From positions 27,816-91,815 of the forward strand of contig NZ_RCVR01000023.1 of assembly GCF_016107305.1 (NCBI RefSeq): a stretch of DNA of 64,000 bases, given 5' to 3'. Each line of letters begins with the position of its first letter. The first letter of the stretch is position 1. Under the pieces are notes generated by a model. It was not told where the DNA came from, did not search any database, and saw only the letters and a program-made list of their open reading frames with translations. This DNA is from Roseomonas sp. KE2513 (lineage in GTDB: Bacteria; Pseudomonadota; Alphaproteobacteria; Acetobacterales; Acetobacteraceae). Positions 9,437-18,128 of this stretch are shown in pieces. A program made the translations under genes and the position numbers.

Positions 9437-10833
9437 GCGAGGTGACGGGGCCGGGCGCGACGGCCGCTTCGATCGCCGCCGCCGTCTCGGCGGGCGAGGT
9501 CACGGCCCGCGCTGTGACGGAGGCGGCGCTGTCGCGCATCGCCGCGCTGAACCCGTGCCTGAACGCCTTCACCGACGTGCTGGCGGAGCGGGCGCTTGCC
9601 ACGGCGGAGCGCGTGGACGCAAGCCGCGCCGCTGGCGAGGCGCTAGGCCCACTCGCGGGCGTTCCCTTCGCCGTGAAGAACCTCTTCGACATCGAGGGCC
9701 TGCCGACGCGCGCCGGCTCCCTCATCAACCGTGAGCGCGCGCCAGCCTCGCGGGACGGGGCGCTGGTGCGGCGGATGGAGGCGGCGGGCGCCGTACTTCT
9801 CGGCGGGCTGAACATGGGCGAGTACGCTTATGACTTCACCGGCGAGAACGCGCATGACGGCGCCTCGCGAAACCCGCACGACCCCTTGCGCATGACGGGC
9901 GGCTCCTCTGGCGGATCGGGCGGCGCGGTGGCGTCGGGAATGGTGCCGCTGGCGTTGGGATCCGACACGAACGGCTCCATTCGCGTGCCCTCGTCCTTTT
10001 GCGGCTTGTTCGGGCTGAAGCCGACTTATGGGCGCCTCAGCCGGGCCGGCAGCTTTCCCTTTGTCGGTTCCTTCGACCATCTCGGGCCGCTCGGCCGCTC
10101 CGTGGCCGATCTCGCGCTCTCCTACGATGCGATGCAGGGCGCGGATCCCGACGATCCCGCCCAGGCGCCACGTCCTCCCGAGCCGGTGTCGGGCATGATC
10201 GAGGGCGGCACGGGCGGCTTGCGCATCGCCGTTCTCGGCGGGCATTTTGCGCGCAGCGGCGATCCGGATTGCTTCGCGGCGCTCGCTCGGGTGGCCGCCG
10301 CGCTCGGGGTGGAAGCCCGGGTGGAGCTGCCGGAGGCCGCGCGTGCCCGCGCTGCCGCCTATGTCATCACGGCGGCCGAGGGAGCGGCCCTGCACCTCGA
10401 CCGGCTGCGGGAACGGCCGGCAGATTTCGACCCTGCGACGCGCGACCGGCTGATCGCGGGCGCCGCCATCCCGGCCGCCTGGGTGCAGCACGCGCAGCGC
10501 TTCCGGCGATGGCACCGCGAGAAGGTGCTGGAGCTGTTTGACAAGGTTGACATCCTTCTTGCCCCTTCCACGCCCTGCCGAGCGCCAGCGATCGGGCAGG
10601 CGACGATCGTGATGGACGGCGCCACCCTGCCGCTGCGCCCGAATATCGGCGTCTTCACGCAGCCGATCTCCTTCATAGGCCTGCCCGTCTGCGCCGTACC
10701 CGTCTGGCTCGACGGCGGGCTGCCGCTTGGCGTTCAGGTGATTGCCGCGCCATGGCGGGAAGACCTCGCCTTGCGCGTCGCGCGCGCGTTGGAGCGGGGC
10801 GGCACAGCCGGGTGCCGCGCGGGGCCGGGCTGA
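9433..10833 (+). CDS. AtzE-family amidohydrolase (amidase signature enzyme)
   Basis: 466-residue amidase-signature hydrolase. The Ser-cisSer-Lys triad is visible: Lys82 in FAVKN, the cis-serine in GGSSGGSGG near residue 158, and nucleophile Ser182 in SDTNGSIRVPS. The sequence GENAHDGASRNPHD and the adjacent AtzG-like gene place it with AtzE/HpxY enzymes, which cleave small N-carboxy- or ureido-amides such as 1-carboxybiuret or oxalurate-derived compounds, rather than with GatA or acylamidases. The stop is followed by a long gap, so it is probably the last gene of the ABC operon. The true substrate cannot be read from the sequence. Confidence 0.85.
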   Translation: MSEVTGPGATAASIAAAVSAGEVTARAVTEAALSRIAALNPCLNAFTDVLAERALATAERVDASRAAGEALGPLAGVPFAVKNLFDIEGLPTRAGSLINRERAPASRDGALVRRMEAAGAVLLGGLNMGEYAYDFTGENAHDGASRNPHDPLRMTGGSSGGSGGAVASGMVPLALGSDTNGSIRVPSSFCGLFGLKPTYGRLSRAGSFPFVGSFDHLGPLGRSVADLALSYDAMQGADPDDPAQAPRPPEPVSGMIEGGTGGLRIAVLGGHFARSGDPDCFAALARVAAALGVEARVELPEAARARAAAYVITAAEGAALHLDRLRERPADFDPATRDRLIAGAAIPAAWVQHAQRFRRWHREKVLELFDKVDILLAPSTPCRAPAIGQATIVMDGATLPLRPNIGVFTQPISFIGLPVCAVPVWLDGGLPLGVQVIAAPWREDLALRVARALERGGTAGCRAGPG

Positions 10834-11188
10834 GGCGACAAGGCAGCCACCTAGACATATTTCTTCGGGTTCTTCTGCAAACGGAGCGGCGGTCCATGCC
10901 CCAGGTGATCGCGGCCGGGCCAAGCCCGTGAACATCGATCCCGCGTCGCTCGGCCCTATGCGCGGCAAAGCCGTGGCGATCTGGCACGGTTTGGCGTCAC
11001 CCTAACCGACTTGCTGGTGGCGGGCCTCCTCCACGCACGCGGGCGCTCGCGGTCCCAGCGCCCTCCCCCGAGCGACCGCGCCCGCTGACTGAGGCCTCAA
11101 AGCGGGGTCATGCAATAGGAACACGAAAGCCGCGTGACCTCGCGCCCACTCCTGCCTAGGCTCACCCAACAACGAAGGGGAGGCAGCC
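10834..11188. other. 355-bp non-coding gap
   Basis: No open frame here has convincing codon use or a conserved product. A hairpin at 11039-11085 has an 8-bp outer stem (GCGGGCGC with GCGCCCGC) and, after a bulge, a 4-bp inner stem (GGTC with GACC); it has no T-tract. A short AT-richer patch at about 10855-10877 could hold a promoter but shows no clear -35/-10 pair. The region ends with the GGGGAGG ribosome site of the next small gene. Confidence 0.5.
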
Positions 11189-11401
11189 TTGGCACAGGCG
11201 ATCAAGGACTACACGACGAGCGAGACCGACTATCTGCCCCACGTCATCCACCGCTGCATCGAGAAGGCTAACCGCGACGGAGTGGCGCACCGCTTCCGGC
11301 TGAACGGCGCGGAGGTCATCGTGCGCCCTGGAGTGACGTCCGAAGCGGTGCACGCGGAGGTGCAGCGCCAGTGGCAGTTGGGGCGGTCCCCCGGGCCCTA
11401 A
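11189..11401 (+). CDS. Hypothetical 70-residue protein
   Basis: Not recognised. A TTG start lies 6 nt behind a GGGGAGG ribosome site, which is the main reason to believe it. The protein is soluble and slightly basic, with DYLPHVIHRCIEKANRDG in the first half and a short beta-like stretch HRFRLNGAEVIVRPG, ending in a Gln/Arg-rich helix. No signal peptide or membrane segment. It stands alone between two long gaps. Confidence 0.55.
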   Translation: MAQAIKDYTTSETDYLPHVIHRCIEKANRDGVAHRFRLNGAEVIVRPGVTSEAVHAEVQRQWQLGRSPGP

Positions 11402-11568
11402 GACGCGGCCGTCCACCCGATGACCGCGAACTGACGCGGATTTGAGCCGCGGCCCGGCGCCAAGAGGTAAACTTTCGGCGGAATCCGGCATCCTGCGCCG
11501 GCAGCGGGTGCTTGACGCGGCGGCCCGGACAGGTCGCAATCCGGCGCGGCACAAGGGGGTTTGGTCCG

Positions 11569-13143
11569 ATGGTGAATGTCCCGCTCTGGTCGCGGCCGGC
11601 CGTCCTGGCCATGGTGCCAGTGCTGATTGCGCCGCTGGCAGGATGCGGGGTCTCGATCCAGCCGAACTCGCGCATCGCGTCGATGGAGAGCTCCCTTCAG
11701 GCCTCCCAGGCGCGCGGCTCCGCGTTGCAACAGCGGGTTGGCGAGCTCGAATCGACCCTCGCCGCCGAGCGGCGTGCCGCCGGCGATCTGGCGGTGCTCG
11801 AGGGAAGGCTGGCGCAGGCGCGCGCCGCGCTCGCCACCTCCCAGCGCTCGCGTGGCGCGGCCGAGCAGCAGGCCCGCGCCCTGCGGGAGCGGCTTTCGAC
11901 GGAGGAGCGCCGCCTTGCCGGGCTACAGAACGACGCCGGGCAGCTTCAGCAGGTCACTGAGGATCGACGCGGCACCATCGCCGAGACCGAGCGCAATCTC
12001 GCCGGCTTGCAGGAGCAGGTTTCCGCCGCCGAGCGCCGCCTCGCGGGCCTGCGAGAGCAGTCCACCGCGCAGGACGGGCGCCTGGCCGCGCTGAACGAGC
12101 GCGCGACGGCGGAGGAGCGCCGTCTCGCCGGGCTGCGCGAGGCCGCCGCCGCGGAGGAGCGCCGCCTCGCCGACCTGCGCCAGCAGGGCGTGGCCGAGAA
12201 CGGGCGGCTCGCCGCGCTGCGGACCTCGATCGAGGAGGCGCAGCGCTCCCTCGCGGAGCGGCAGCGGGCGACCACCGAGACCGAGAGCCGGCTCGCCGCG
12301 CTCCGCAACGACACGGCGGCCGCGGAGCGCGACCTCACGGCGCGGCGCGCCTCCATTGCCGAGGCCGATACACGGCTCGCGCGCACGAACCAAGCGGCTG
12401 ACGAGGCCACGGGACGGGTCCGCACGCTGGAGACACGGGCGGCCGGGCTGACGGACTCCACCGGCGCGGCGGAGCGGCGGCTGAACGACCTTCGCACGGC
12501 CCTCGCCAGCGCGGAGGGCAGCGTGAACGAGCGGCAGGCCGCCGTGACCCAGGCGCAGGCCGAGCTGACGCGCATCTCCACCGCGCGGCACGAGGCGGCG
12601 AACACGCTTCGTGGGCTGGAGGCACGCAGCGCCGAGCTTCGCACGCAGGTCGCCGCGGCCGAGCGCCACCTCGCCGAGTTGCGCGAGGGCACGACCGCCG
12701 AGGAGCGCCGCCTGCAAGCCGCGCGTGCCCAGGCCGACGCGGTAACGGCTGAGCTGGCCACGCGGCAGGCGGCGCTGCGGGAGGCTGAGGGACGCCTGGC
12801 CGGCGTGAACCGCGCCGCGGACGAAGCCGGCGGCCGGATGCGCAGCATGGAGGCGCAGGTCCAGCAGATCTCCGTCACCGCTGATGGCGCGCGGCAGGAG
12901 CAGTCCCAGCTTCGCGACCAGGCGCAGAACCTGCGGAACGAGGTGCGGAGCCTTGAACAACGCCGCCAGGAGCTGACCGGTCAGGTCGCCGAGGCGCAGG
13001 CCCGGCTGGAGCAGCAGCGGCGGGAGCTGTCGGAGCTGGGCGGGCAGCTCGCGCGTGAGCGTCAAGGTGCGCCGCAGCGTGCGGTGCCCACGAACGGCAC
13101 CGGCCCGGAGGCGAGCCCCGGCGGCCAGTCCGCCAGCCCCTGA
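11569..13143 (+). CDS. Coiled-coil repeat lipoprotein
   Basis: 524 residues. An N-terminal signal peptide ends in the lipobox LAGC (Cys26), so the mature protein is probably anchored to a membrane facing the periplasm. Almost all the rest, about residues 40-500, is a single highly charged coiled coil. It is built from irregular repeats of the type AEERRLAGLRE, occurring many times between residues 110 and 410, with Ala, Arg, Glu, Gln and Leu dominant. There is no enzymatic domain. The C-terminal 25 residues are Pro/Gly/Ser-rich and disordered. Start: the ATG at 11569 puts the signal peptide at the N-terminus; an in-frame upstream start at 11512 would not. Likely a structural spacer, scaffold or envelope tether. 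Confidence 0.8.
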   Translation: MVNVPLWSRPAVLAMVPVLIAPLAGCGVSIQPNSRIASMESSLQASQARGSALQQRVGELESTLAAERRAAGDLAVLEGRLAQARAALATSQRSRGAAEQQARALRERLSTEERRLAGLQNDAGQLQQVTEDRRGTIAETERNLAGLQEQVSAAERRLAGLREQSTAQDGRLAALNERATAEERRLAGLREAAAAEERRLADLRQQGVAENGRLAALRTSIEEAQRSLAERQRATTETESRLAALRNDTAAAERDLTARRASIAEADTRLARTNQAADEATGRVRTLETRAAGLTDSTGAAERRLNDLRTALASAEGSVNERQAAVTQAQAELTRISTARHEAANTLRGLEARSAELRTQVAAAERHLAELREGTTAEERRLQAARAQADAVTAELATRQAALREAEGRLAGVNRAADEAGGRMRSMEAQVQQISVTADGARQEQSQLRDQAQNLRNEVRSLEQRRQELTGQVAEAQARLEQQRRELSELGGQLARERQGAPQRAVPTNGTGPEASPGGQSASP

Positions 13144-13210
13144 GCGGCGACACCACCCCAACCTTCCTCGGCCCCGCGGGTTCCTGACCCGGTGGAACGG
13201 GGAGCTTCTC

Positions 13211-14317
13211 ATGGATGCGAGCGCAGCGGGGTCACCGGACGCCGCCTGGGTCGCGGCCCGGCAGGCGGAGTTCCGCGCCGCCCTTGCCGCCTTCGATGCG
13301 TCGAAGCCGATCCTCGTCCTCGGCCACCACGACGCGGACGGGCTCTCCTCCACTGCGATTCTCCTCGGTGCCCTCACGCGCATCGGCCGCGCGACGGAGG
13401 TGCGGGTGCTTGGGCGCGGGGAAAATGTCTGGTCCCCGGCGATGGCGGCGGAGCTTCACGGGCGCGGGATGGGCGGGCTCATCGTCGCCGACCTCGGCAC
13501 CCGGGCGGAACCGCCGCGGCCCGGCGTGCCGACGGTGCTGATCGACCACCATGTCCCGACGGGCGTGCCCGAGGAGGCGGTGCTCATCAGTGGGCACGGG
13601 CTGCACCCCACGCCCACCACCTCGCTTCTTGCCTGGTGGTGCGCGGCGGGGATCACGGAGGCGGACGACCTTCTCTGGCTCGCAGCGGTCGGCATCATCG
13701 GCGATATGGAGGAGGGTGCGGGGTTCGCCGAGCTGGCGGCGGCGCGGGAGCGCTGGGGGATTACGGCCCTGAGAAACGCCGTCTCCCTCATCAACGCGCC
13801 GCGGCGGGCGAGCGCGGGCGATGCGGGCCCTGCGCTCGCCCTGCTGATGAAGGCCGGCGGCCCCAAGGAGGTGCTGTCGGGCGAGCACCCCGAGACGGCC
13901 GCGCTGCTGGCCGCCAGGGCCGAGGTGCAGGCCGCCTTGGCGGAGGGCCGACGCGCGGCGCCGCGCATCCAGGGAGAGGTGGCGATTATCCCGCTGCACT
14001 CCGCCTGCCAGATCCACCCGCTCATCGCCCAGCAATGGAAGGGGCGGCTGAAGGGCAAGGTCGTGATCGCCGCCAATACAGGCTACCGGCCGGGCTGGGT
14101 GCACTTCGCAGCCCGCGCCGGGTCGGGCACGGACCTCATTCGCTTCTTCGCCGATCACCGGCCGGAAGGGGCCGATCCCGTGCAGTACGGCAACGGGCAT
14201 CCCCAAGCCTCCGGCGGCGCGCTGGAAGCGGCAGCCTGGAACCGCTTTGTCACAGGCCTCGGTTTTGACGTGGCGTTGCAGGTGCCCCCCTCCCGCTCGG
14301 CACCAGGAAATGGATAG
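13211..14317 (+). CDS. DHH-family phosphoesterase (RecJ-like fold)
   Basis: 368 residues. Two metal-binding motifs of the DHH superfamily are present: GHHDADGLSS near residue 38 and LIDHHVP near 114. They are followed by an ADDLLWLAAVGIIGDME segment and a C-terminal DHHA1-like part around 295-330 (VVIAANTGYRPGWVHFAAR). Lacking an OB or nuclease extension, it is shorter than RecJ, closer to NrnA-like or archaeal DHH proteins that hydrolyse small phosphodiesters or oligonucleotides. The ATG has GGGGAG 7 nt upstream. The substrate cannot be assigned. Confidence 0.85.
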   Translation: MDASAAGSPDAAWVAARQAEFRAALAAFDASKPILVLGHHDADGLSSTAILLGALTRIGRATEVRVLGRGENVWSPAMAAELHGRGMGGLIVADLGTRAEPPRPGVPTVLIDHHVPTGVPEEAVLISGHGLHPTPTTSLLAWWCAAGITEADDLLWLAAVGIIGDMEEGAGFAELAAARERWGITALRNAVSLINAPRRASAGDAGPALALLMKAGGPKEVLSGEHPETAALLAARAEVQAALAEGRRAAPRIQGEVAIIPLHSACQIHPLIAQQWKGRLKGKVVIAANTGYRPGWVHFAARAGSGTDLIRFFADHRPEGADPVQYGNGHPQASGGALEAAAWNRFVTGLGFDVALQVPPSRSAPGNG

Positions 14318-14460
14318 TCGGTTCAAGCGGGGGGGTGGAATGGGAACCACACCCGCAGAACAAGCTGCCAGGACGCGAGAAAAGGCTTCAACAAAACGTG
14401 ATCTGTCGATAACGTCCCTGTGAGAGGAGGCGGGGGGCCTCCCGAGACAAGGGTCAGGTC

Positions 14461-15732
14461 ATGCTGGACTTCAACGAAGCCGCTGCCGCACGTTTTGCCG
14501 CCGCCGCGCCCGCTGCCCGTCCGGGCTTCATGTTCGCGACTGGCATCGAGAACAGCGCGCCTACAATCGACGGGGGGCGCATCCGCCGCGACCAGCTGGC
14601 TGAGTGCGGCCACTACGACCGCTGGCGGGAGGACTTCGCCCTCGTCCGGGAGACGGGCTGCGGCTATCTCCGTTATGGTCCACAGCTGCACCGCTGCTTC
14701 GTGGCGCCCGGCCGTTACGACTTCAGCTTCGCCGAGGAGGCCTTCGACGCGCTCCGCCTGCAGGGCACGGTGCCAATCGTCGATCTCTGCCATTTCGGCG
14801 TGCCGGACTGGATCGGTGATTTCCAGAACACCGATTTCCCGGAACTCTTCGCGGACTATGCGGGCGCTTTCGCGCGGCGCTTCCCCTGGGTGCAGCTCTA
14901 CACCCCCGTGAACGAGATGTTCATCACGGCCGTCTTCTCTGCCAAGTATGGCTGGTGGAACGAGCAGGCGATGGACGACCGCTCCTACGTCACGGCCATC
15001 AAGAATGTCGTGCGCGCCAACGTGCTCGCCATGCACAAGATCTTGGAGGTGCGGCCGGACGCGCTCTTCGTGCAGTCCGAATCGACCGAGCACTTCCATC
15101 CCGAATGCCCAGCGGCCCTCGCCCATGCCGAATTCCGGAACGGCGAACGCTTCCTCACGCTCGACCTGAACTATGGCCAGCGCGTGTGCAGCGCCATGTA
15201 CGAGTTCCTCCTCGACAACGGCATGACGCGGGACGAGTACCGCTTCTTCATGACGCAGGATCTGCGCCGCCACTGCATCATGGGCAACGACTGGTACGCG
15301 ACCAACGAGCACCTCATCACCGGGGAGGGCAGCAGCCGCTGGGCGGGCGAGGTCTTCGGCTACGGTCCCGTCACGCGCCTCTATCACGACCGCTACCGCC
15401 TGCCGGTGATGCACACCGAGACGAATTGCGACGAGGGGCCGAACGGCGACGAGGCCGAGCGCTGGCTGTGGAAGCAGTGGGCCGGCGTGATGCGGCTACG
15501 GCAGGACGGCGTGCCGATCCTTGGTTTCACCTGGTACTCGCTGACGGACCAAGTGGACTGGGACGTGGCGCTCCGCCAGCAGCGAGGCAAGGTGAATCCG
15601 CGCGGGCTCTACGACCTCGACCGCCGTCCGCGGGCCGCCGGGCGCGCCTACCAGAAGCTCATCCGCGGCTGGTCCGAGGTGCTGTCGCGGCAGGGCTCCT
15701 GCCTGCATCCCGCTCTCGCCGGGCAGGGCTAA
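14461..15732 (+). CDS. GH1-like family glycosyl hydrolase (clan GH-A)
   Basis: 423-residue (beta/alpha)8 retaining glycosidase. The presumed acid/base is Glu152 in TPVNEMF, where classical GH1 enzymes have TxNEP. The nucleophile is Glu320 in MHTETNCDEG, where GH1 has TENG. The end of the barrel, GFTWYSLTDQVDWD followed by NPRGLYDLDRRPR, is like the GH1 WSLLDNFEW...RFGLxxVD region, and GNDWYATN replaces GxNYYT. No signal peptide, so probably cytoplasmic. A 6-bp hairpin (14426-14442) sits in the leader. It stands alone with no sugar transporter. Beta-glycosidase activity is likely, the sugar unknown. Confidence 0.75.
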   Translation: MLDFNEAAAARFAAAAPAARPGFMFATGIENSAPTIDGGRIRRDQLAECGHYDRWREDFALVRETGCGYLRYGPQLHRCFVAPGRYDFSFAEEAFDALRLQGTVPIVDLCHFGVPDWIGDFQNTDFPELFADYAGAFARRFPWVQLYTPVNEMFITAVFSAKYGWWNEQAMDDRSYVTAIKNVVRANVLAMHKILEVRPDALFVQSESTEHFHPECPAALAHAEFRNGERFLTLDLNYGQRVCSAMYEFLLDNGMTRDEYRFFMTQDLRRHCIMGNDWYATNEHLITGEGSSRWAGEVFGYGPVTRLYHDRYRLPVMHTETNCDEGPNGDEAERWLWKQWAGVMRLRQDGVPILGFTWYSLTDQVDWDVALRQQRGKVNPRGLYDLDRRPRAAGRAYQKLIRGWSEVLSRQGSCLHPALAGQG

Positions 15733-15748
15733 GGGCCTTCCTCCCATA

Positions 15749-15776
15749 CGCCGCGCCGGGTTCAACCGGTGCGGCG
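15749..15776 (+). terminator. Hairpin downstream of the GH1-like gene
   Basis: An 11-bp stem with one G-T wobble pairs 15749-15759 with 15766-15776 around a 6-nt loop (GTTCAA), starting 17 nt after the stop codon. No clear T-tract follows, so termination would need a factor or this is only a stabilising hairpin. Confidence 0.45.
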
Positions 15777-15903
15777 GGCTGGCGCTTTCGGCGCCGCGGC
15801 TGCTGTCCCTCACCCCGGCCATTCGCCCGGCACAGGATTCGCGTCGCGCCGGGTGAACGACGGGCGCGCCGCCACGTTCTGCCGGCTCAGCAAGGAGAGC
15901 GCC

Positions 15904-16518
15904 ATGACCACAGTATCGGAGCAGCGGTTGTTCGACGCCCTTGCGACCATCACCCGCGCCTTTGGCGAGGGCGGCTTTCCGCCGGTGGATGCCGCCGGCC
16001 AGGGCACGACCGATGGCGCGGCCAACCCCTCCCCCGCCATCGAGGCGTTGAGTGACGACACGCGAGAGGTGCTGGGCGAGGCGGCGCTCGCCGTGGCCTA
16101 CGGCGCCTTCGCCTCCCGTGGGGGAGATGGCGGGGCGATCCACACCCTGGTCGCGGCTATGGGGCTCATGGCGCATCTCTCGGGCGAGGAGCCGGACCCG
16201 CCGGCCGAGATCCTCTCCATCGCGGCGGAGGATGCGCGGGTGGAGGCCGAGATCGACCGCGCCGGGGACGCCATTGACACGGAGTTCGGACGCGACGCCT
16301 CGGCCGAGGCGCTGATCGCGGCGTTGGAGGCACGGATTCTCGGCACTGCCATCACCCTGGCTGGTTGCACCCTGCCGGAGGGCGCGGCAGGCCAGTCCGA
16401 GGTGCGCCTACGCGCGGCCCGCTGGCTCGCCCGGCTGTCGGCGGGGCTGATGGCGATGAACGTTGCCCAGGCCGGCGAGGCGGCGGCAGCGGTTCCGGAA
16501 CCCTCGGCGTCGGCTTAG
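15904..16518 (+). CDS. Hypothetical 204-residue acidic protein
   Basis: Not recognised. An AAGGAGA ribosome site precedes the ATG. The protein is Ala/Glu-rich and predicted mostly helical, without a signal peptide; short hydrophobic stretches (GEAALAVAYGAFAS, IHTLVAAMGLMAHLSG, RWLARLSAGLMAMNVAQAG) look like buried helices rather than membrane spans. The C-terminus is Pro/Ser/Ala-rich. The next gene follows after 72 nt, so the two may be cotranscribed. Confidence 0.65.
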   Translation: MTTVSEQRLFDALATITRAFGEGGFPPVDAAGQGTTDGAANPSPAIEALSDDTREVLGEAALAVAYGAFASRGGDGGAIHTLVAAMGLMAHLSGEEPDPPAEILSIAAEDARVEAEIDRAGDAIDTEFGRDASAEALIAALEARILGTAITLAGCTLPEGAAGQSEVRLRAARWLARLSAGLMAMNVAQAGEAAAAVPEPSASA

Positions 16519-16590
16519 TCGCCGCCCTGCAACCGCCGCCGTCTTCCCGAAGTTCTGTTGGACGGAAGATCATATTCGGGAAGACAGGGC

Positions 16591-17139
16591 ATGCGGAGAG
16601 AGCGGGAGGGTGCGGCCACATACCTGCAGGAGACTGGGGCAACGAGCGTCGGCGGCGTGGTCCTGGCGGGCCTCCTGTCCGGCCTCGCCGGTGTCGCGGC
16701 GATGACCGTGGCGGAGAAGATCGAGCAAGCCGTCACGGGGCGGCCCAACTCCTACGTGCCCGCCCATACGCTGGAACGTCTTCTCGGTTTACCTCAGCGG
16801 CCCGACCGGGAGCGGCTGGGGCTGAACTGGGCCATGCACTGGGGCCAGGGGATCCTGCTCGGCATCGCGCGGGCGCTCATGTCGCGCTCTGGCTTCCGTG
16901 GACCGGTCGGGTCCTTTCTCTTCCTCAACCTGCGCCTGCTGAACGACCAGACGCTGGAGAATGCTACGGGGGTCGGCGCGCCGCCCTGGACCTGGCCGGC
17001 GGAGGAACAGGTCATCGACCTGCTTCATAAGGGAATCTACGCCTTCGCGGCCGGCGCGGTGGCGGACCGGCTGGTGCTGCGCGGGCGACACCCCTCGGGC
17101 GACTGGCGGCGCGGGGCGCCGACCGATATGCAGGACTGA
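16591..17139 (+). CDS. Hypothetical 182-residue membrane-associated protein
   Basis: Not recognised. The N-terminal part has a hydrophobic, glycine-rich segment (SVGGVVLAGLLSGLAGVAAMTVAEKIEQ, about residues 18-45) likely to span the membrane. A second moderately hydrophobic part, LNWAMHWGQGILLGIARALM, lies near residue 80. The remainder has LLNDQTLENATGVGAPPWTWP and KGIYAFAAGAVADRLV, a pattern seen in small uncharacterised proteobacterial membrane proteins. The ATG at 16591 is preferred over a TTG at 16558. It ends before a strong hairpin and faces the CsbD-like gene. Confidence 0.65.
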   Translation: MRREREGAATYLQETGATSVGGVVLAGLLSGLAGVAAMTVAEKIEQAVTGRPNSYVPAHTLERLLGLPQRPDRERLGLNWAMHWGQGILLGIARALMSRSGFRGPVGSFLFLNLRLLNDQTLENATGVGAPPWTWPAEEQVIDLLHKGIYAFAAGAVADRLVLRGRHPSGDWRRGAPTDMQD

Positions 17140-17152
17140 ATGCTGATGCGCA

Positions 17153-17185
17153 TGGCGGCGCCGCGGGAAGCCCGCAGCGCCGCCA
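17153..17185. terminator. Bidirectional hairpin between convergent genes
   Basis: Stem of 9 bp (TGGCGGCGC with GCGCCGCCA), one C/A mismatch, then 5 bp (GCGGG with CCCGC) around an AAG loop. It lies between the stops at 17139 (plus) and 17201 (minus), where a shared terminator is expected. Confidence 0.7.
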
Positions 17186-17200
17186 CACTGCTCAAGTCCG

Positions 17201-17386
17201 TCAGTGCTTGTCGGTGGCGTCGCGCAGCGCGTCCTTGGCACCGCCCATCGCGTTCTCGCCGGTGCCCTTCGCCTTGTCGACCTTACCCTCGGCCTGCGTC
17301 TTCGTATCGCCCGTAGCGGAGCCGACGGCGTCCTTGATGGCGCCCTTGGCCTTGTCCACCGCGCCGGAAATCCGATCCTTGTCCAT
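17201..17386 (-). CDS. CsbD-like stress protein
   Basis: 61 residues starting MDKDRISGAVDKAKGAIKDAVG and continuing with lysine/alanine/glycine repeats such as KVDKAKGTGENAMGGAKDALRD. This is the CsbD family pattern, small hydrophilic helical proteins induced by general stress. A GGAGAG ribosome site lies 6 nt before the ATG. The function of the family is not established. The neighbouring HD-domain gene upstream is on the same strand, 80 nt away. Confidence 0.88.
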   Translation of the reverse strand: MDKDRISGAVDKAKGAIKDAVGSATGDTKTQAEGKVDKAKGTGENAMGGAKDALRDATDKH

Positions 17387-17466
17387 CGTCACTCTCCTAC
17401 TGCCCGGAGTCGCGTGGGCAGGAGGGAAACGCGGCCCGGCGAGGGGTGGTTGCCCCTGGCAGCAGG

Positions 17467-18054
17467 TCAGGCCCAGTGGCGCTGGTAGAAGGGCTTGCCC
17501 CCGGTGCTCATCAACGCGTGGTCGGTCGCGAACAGGTCGGCATAGTGCAGCAGCCAGGCCTCGGTGGTCGAGCCGTGAAAGGGCGCGTTCGTCGCGTGGG
17601 TCGCCACCGTGTTGACCACTTTCGATGGAAAGCCGAGGTCGCGCAGCATCATCGCCCCGGGCACCCCGTGCGGCAGCTCGGCCGCGAGGGTGGAGGCTCG
17701 GACGGCGCCCCCTTCCCGCACCATCAGCAGCGGCTTGTCGATGTCGTGGAGGACGAGGATCGGGATCATCACCTCCGCGTCCGTCTCCCTCCCCCAGTCG
17801 CGCGCGGCGCGTCGTGAGAGGTCGATGCCCGCGCGCGTCACCTCGTTCACATGGTCCATGAGGCGGTAGGAGGGAGCGATAAGGGAGTATGGCATCTCCT
17901 CCAGCGTCTCGAAGGAGCTGGATGCCCAGGCGGAGACCCAGGCGGTGATGATCGCCTCGCGCGTCTCGGCCGACACGCTGTCGAGCCCGTCCAGCCAGCC
18001 GGCGACGCGCTGGCGGCGCGCCGGGTCGCCCCGCTCGATCGTAAATCCGGCCAT
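17467..18054 (-). CDS. HD-domain protein (putative phosphohydrolase)
   Basis: 195 residues. HD-superfamily metal ligands are visible: MDHVNEVTRAG near residue 67, LHDIDKPLLM near 103, a histidine in PHGVPGAMMLRDLG near 130, THATNAPFHG near 150, and an aspartate in LHYADLFATDH near 173. HD proteins usually hydrolyse nucleotides or phosphate esters of small molecules; the substrate here is unknown. Transcribed divergently from the CoA-ester lyase gene, whose start is only 75 nt away, so a shared control region is possible. Confidence 0.75.
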   Translation of the reverse strand: MAGFTIERGDPARRQRVAGWLDGLDSVSAETREAIITAWVSAWASSSFETLEEMPYSLIAPSYRLMDHVNEVTRAGIDLSRRAARDWGRETDAEVMIPILVLHDIDKPLLMVREGGAVRASTLAAELPHGVPGAMMLRDLGFPSKVVNTVATHATNAPFHGSTTEAWLLHYADLFATDHALMSTGGKPFYQRHWA

Positions 18055-18128
18055 GCGCCACCCCTTCCTCGTCGTCGGGGCGGATTGTCGACAAGTTCGG
18101 GCACCGGGCCTAGACCGGAGGGATGAAA

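Noticed and set aside
11880..12730. DNA-level repeats in the coiled-coil gene as a possible tandem repeat or CRISPR-like array
   Set aside because: They are degenerate codon-phase repeats of protein heptads, without constant spacers or identical repeat units.
11923..13383. Minus-strand 486-codon frame opposite the coiled-coil lipoprotein
   Set aside because: Antisense of the repetitive Ala/Glu/Arg sequence; no start context, no domain, and it overruns into the DHH gene.
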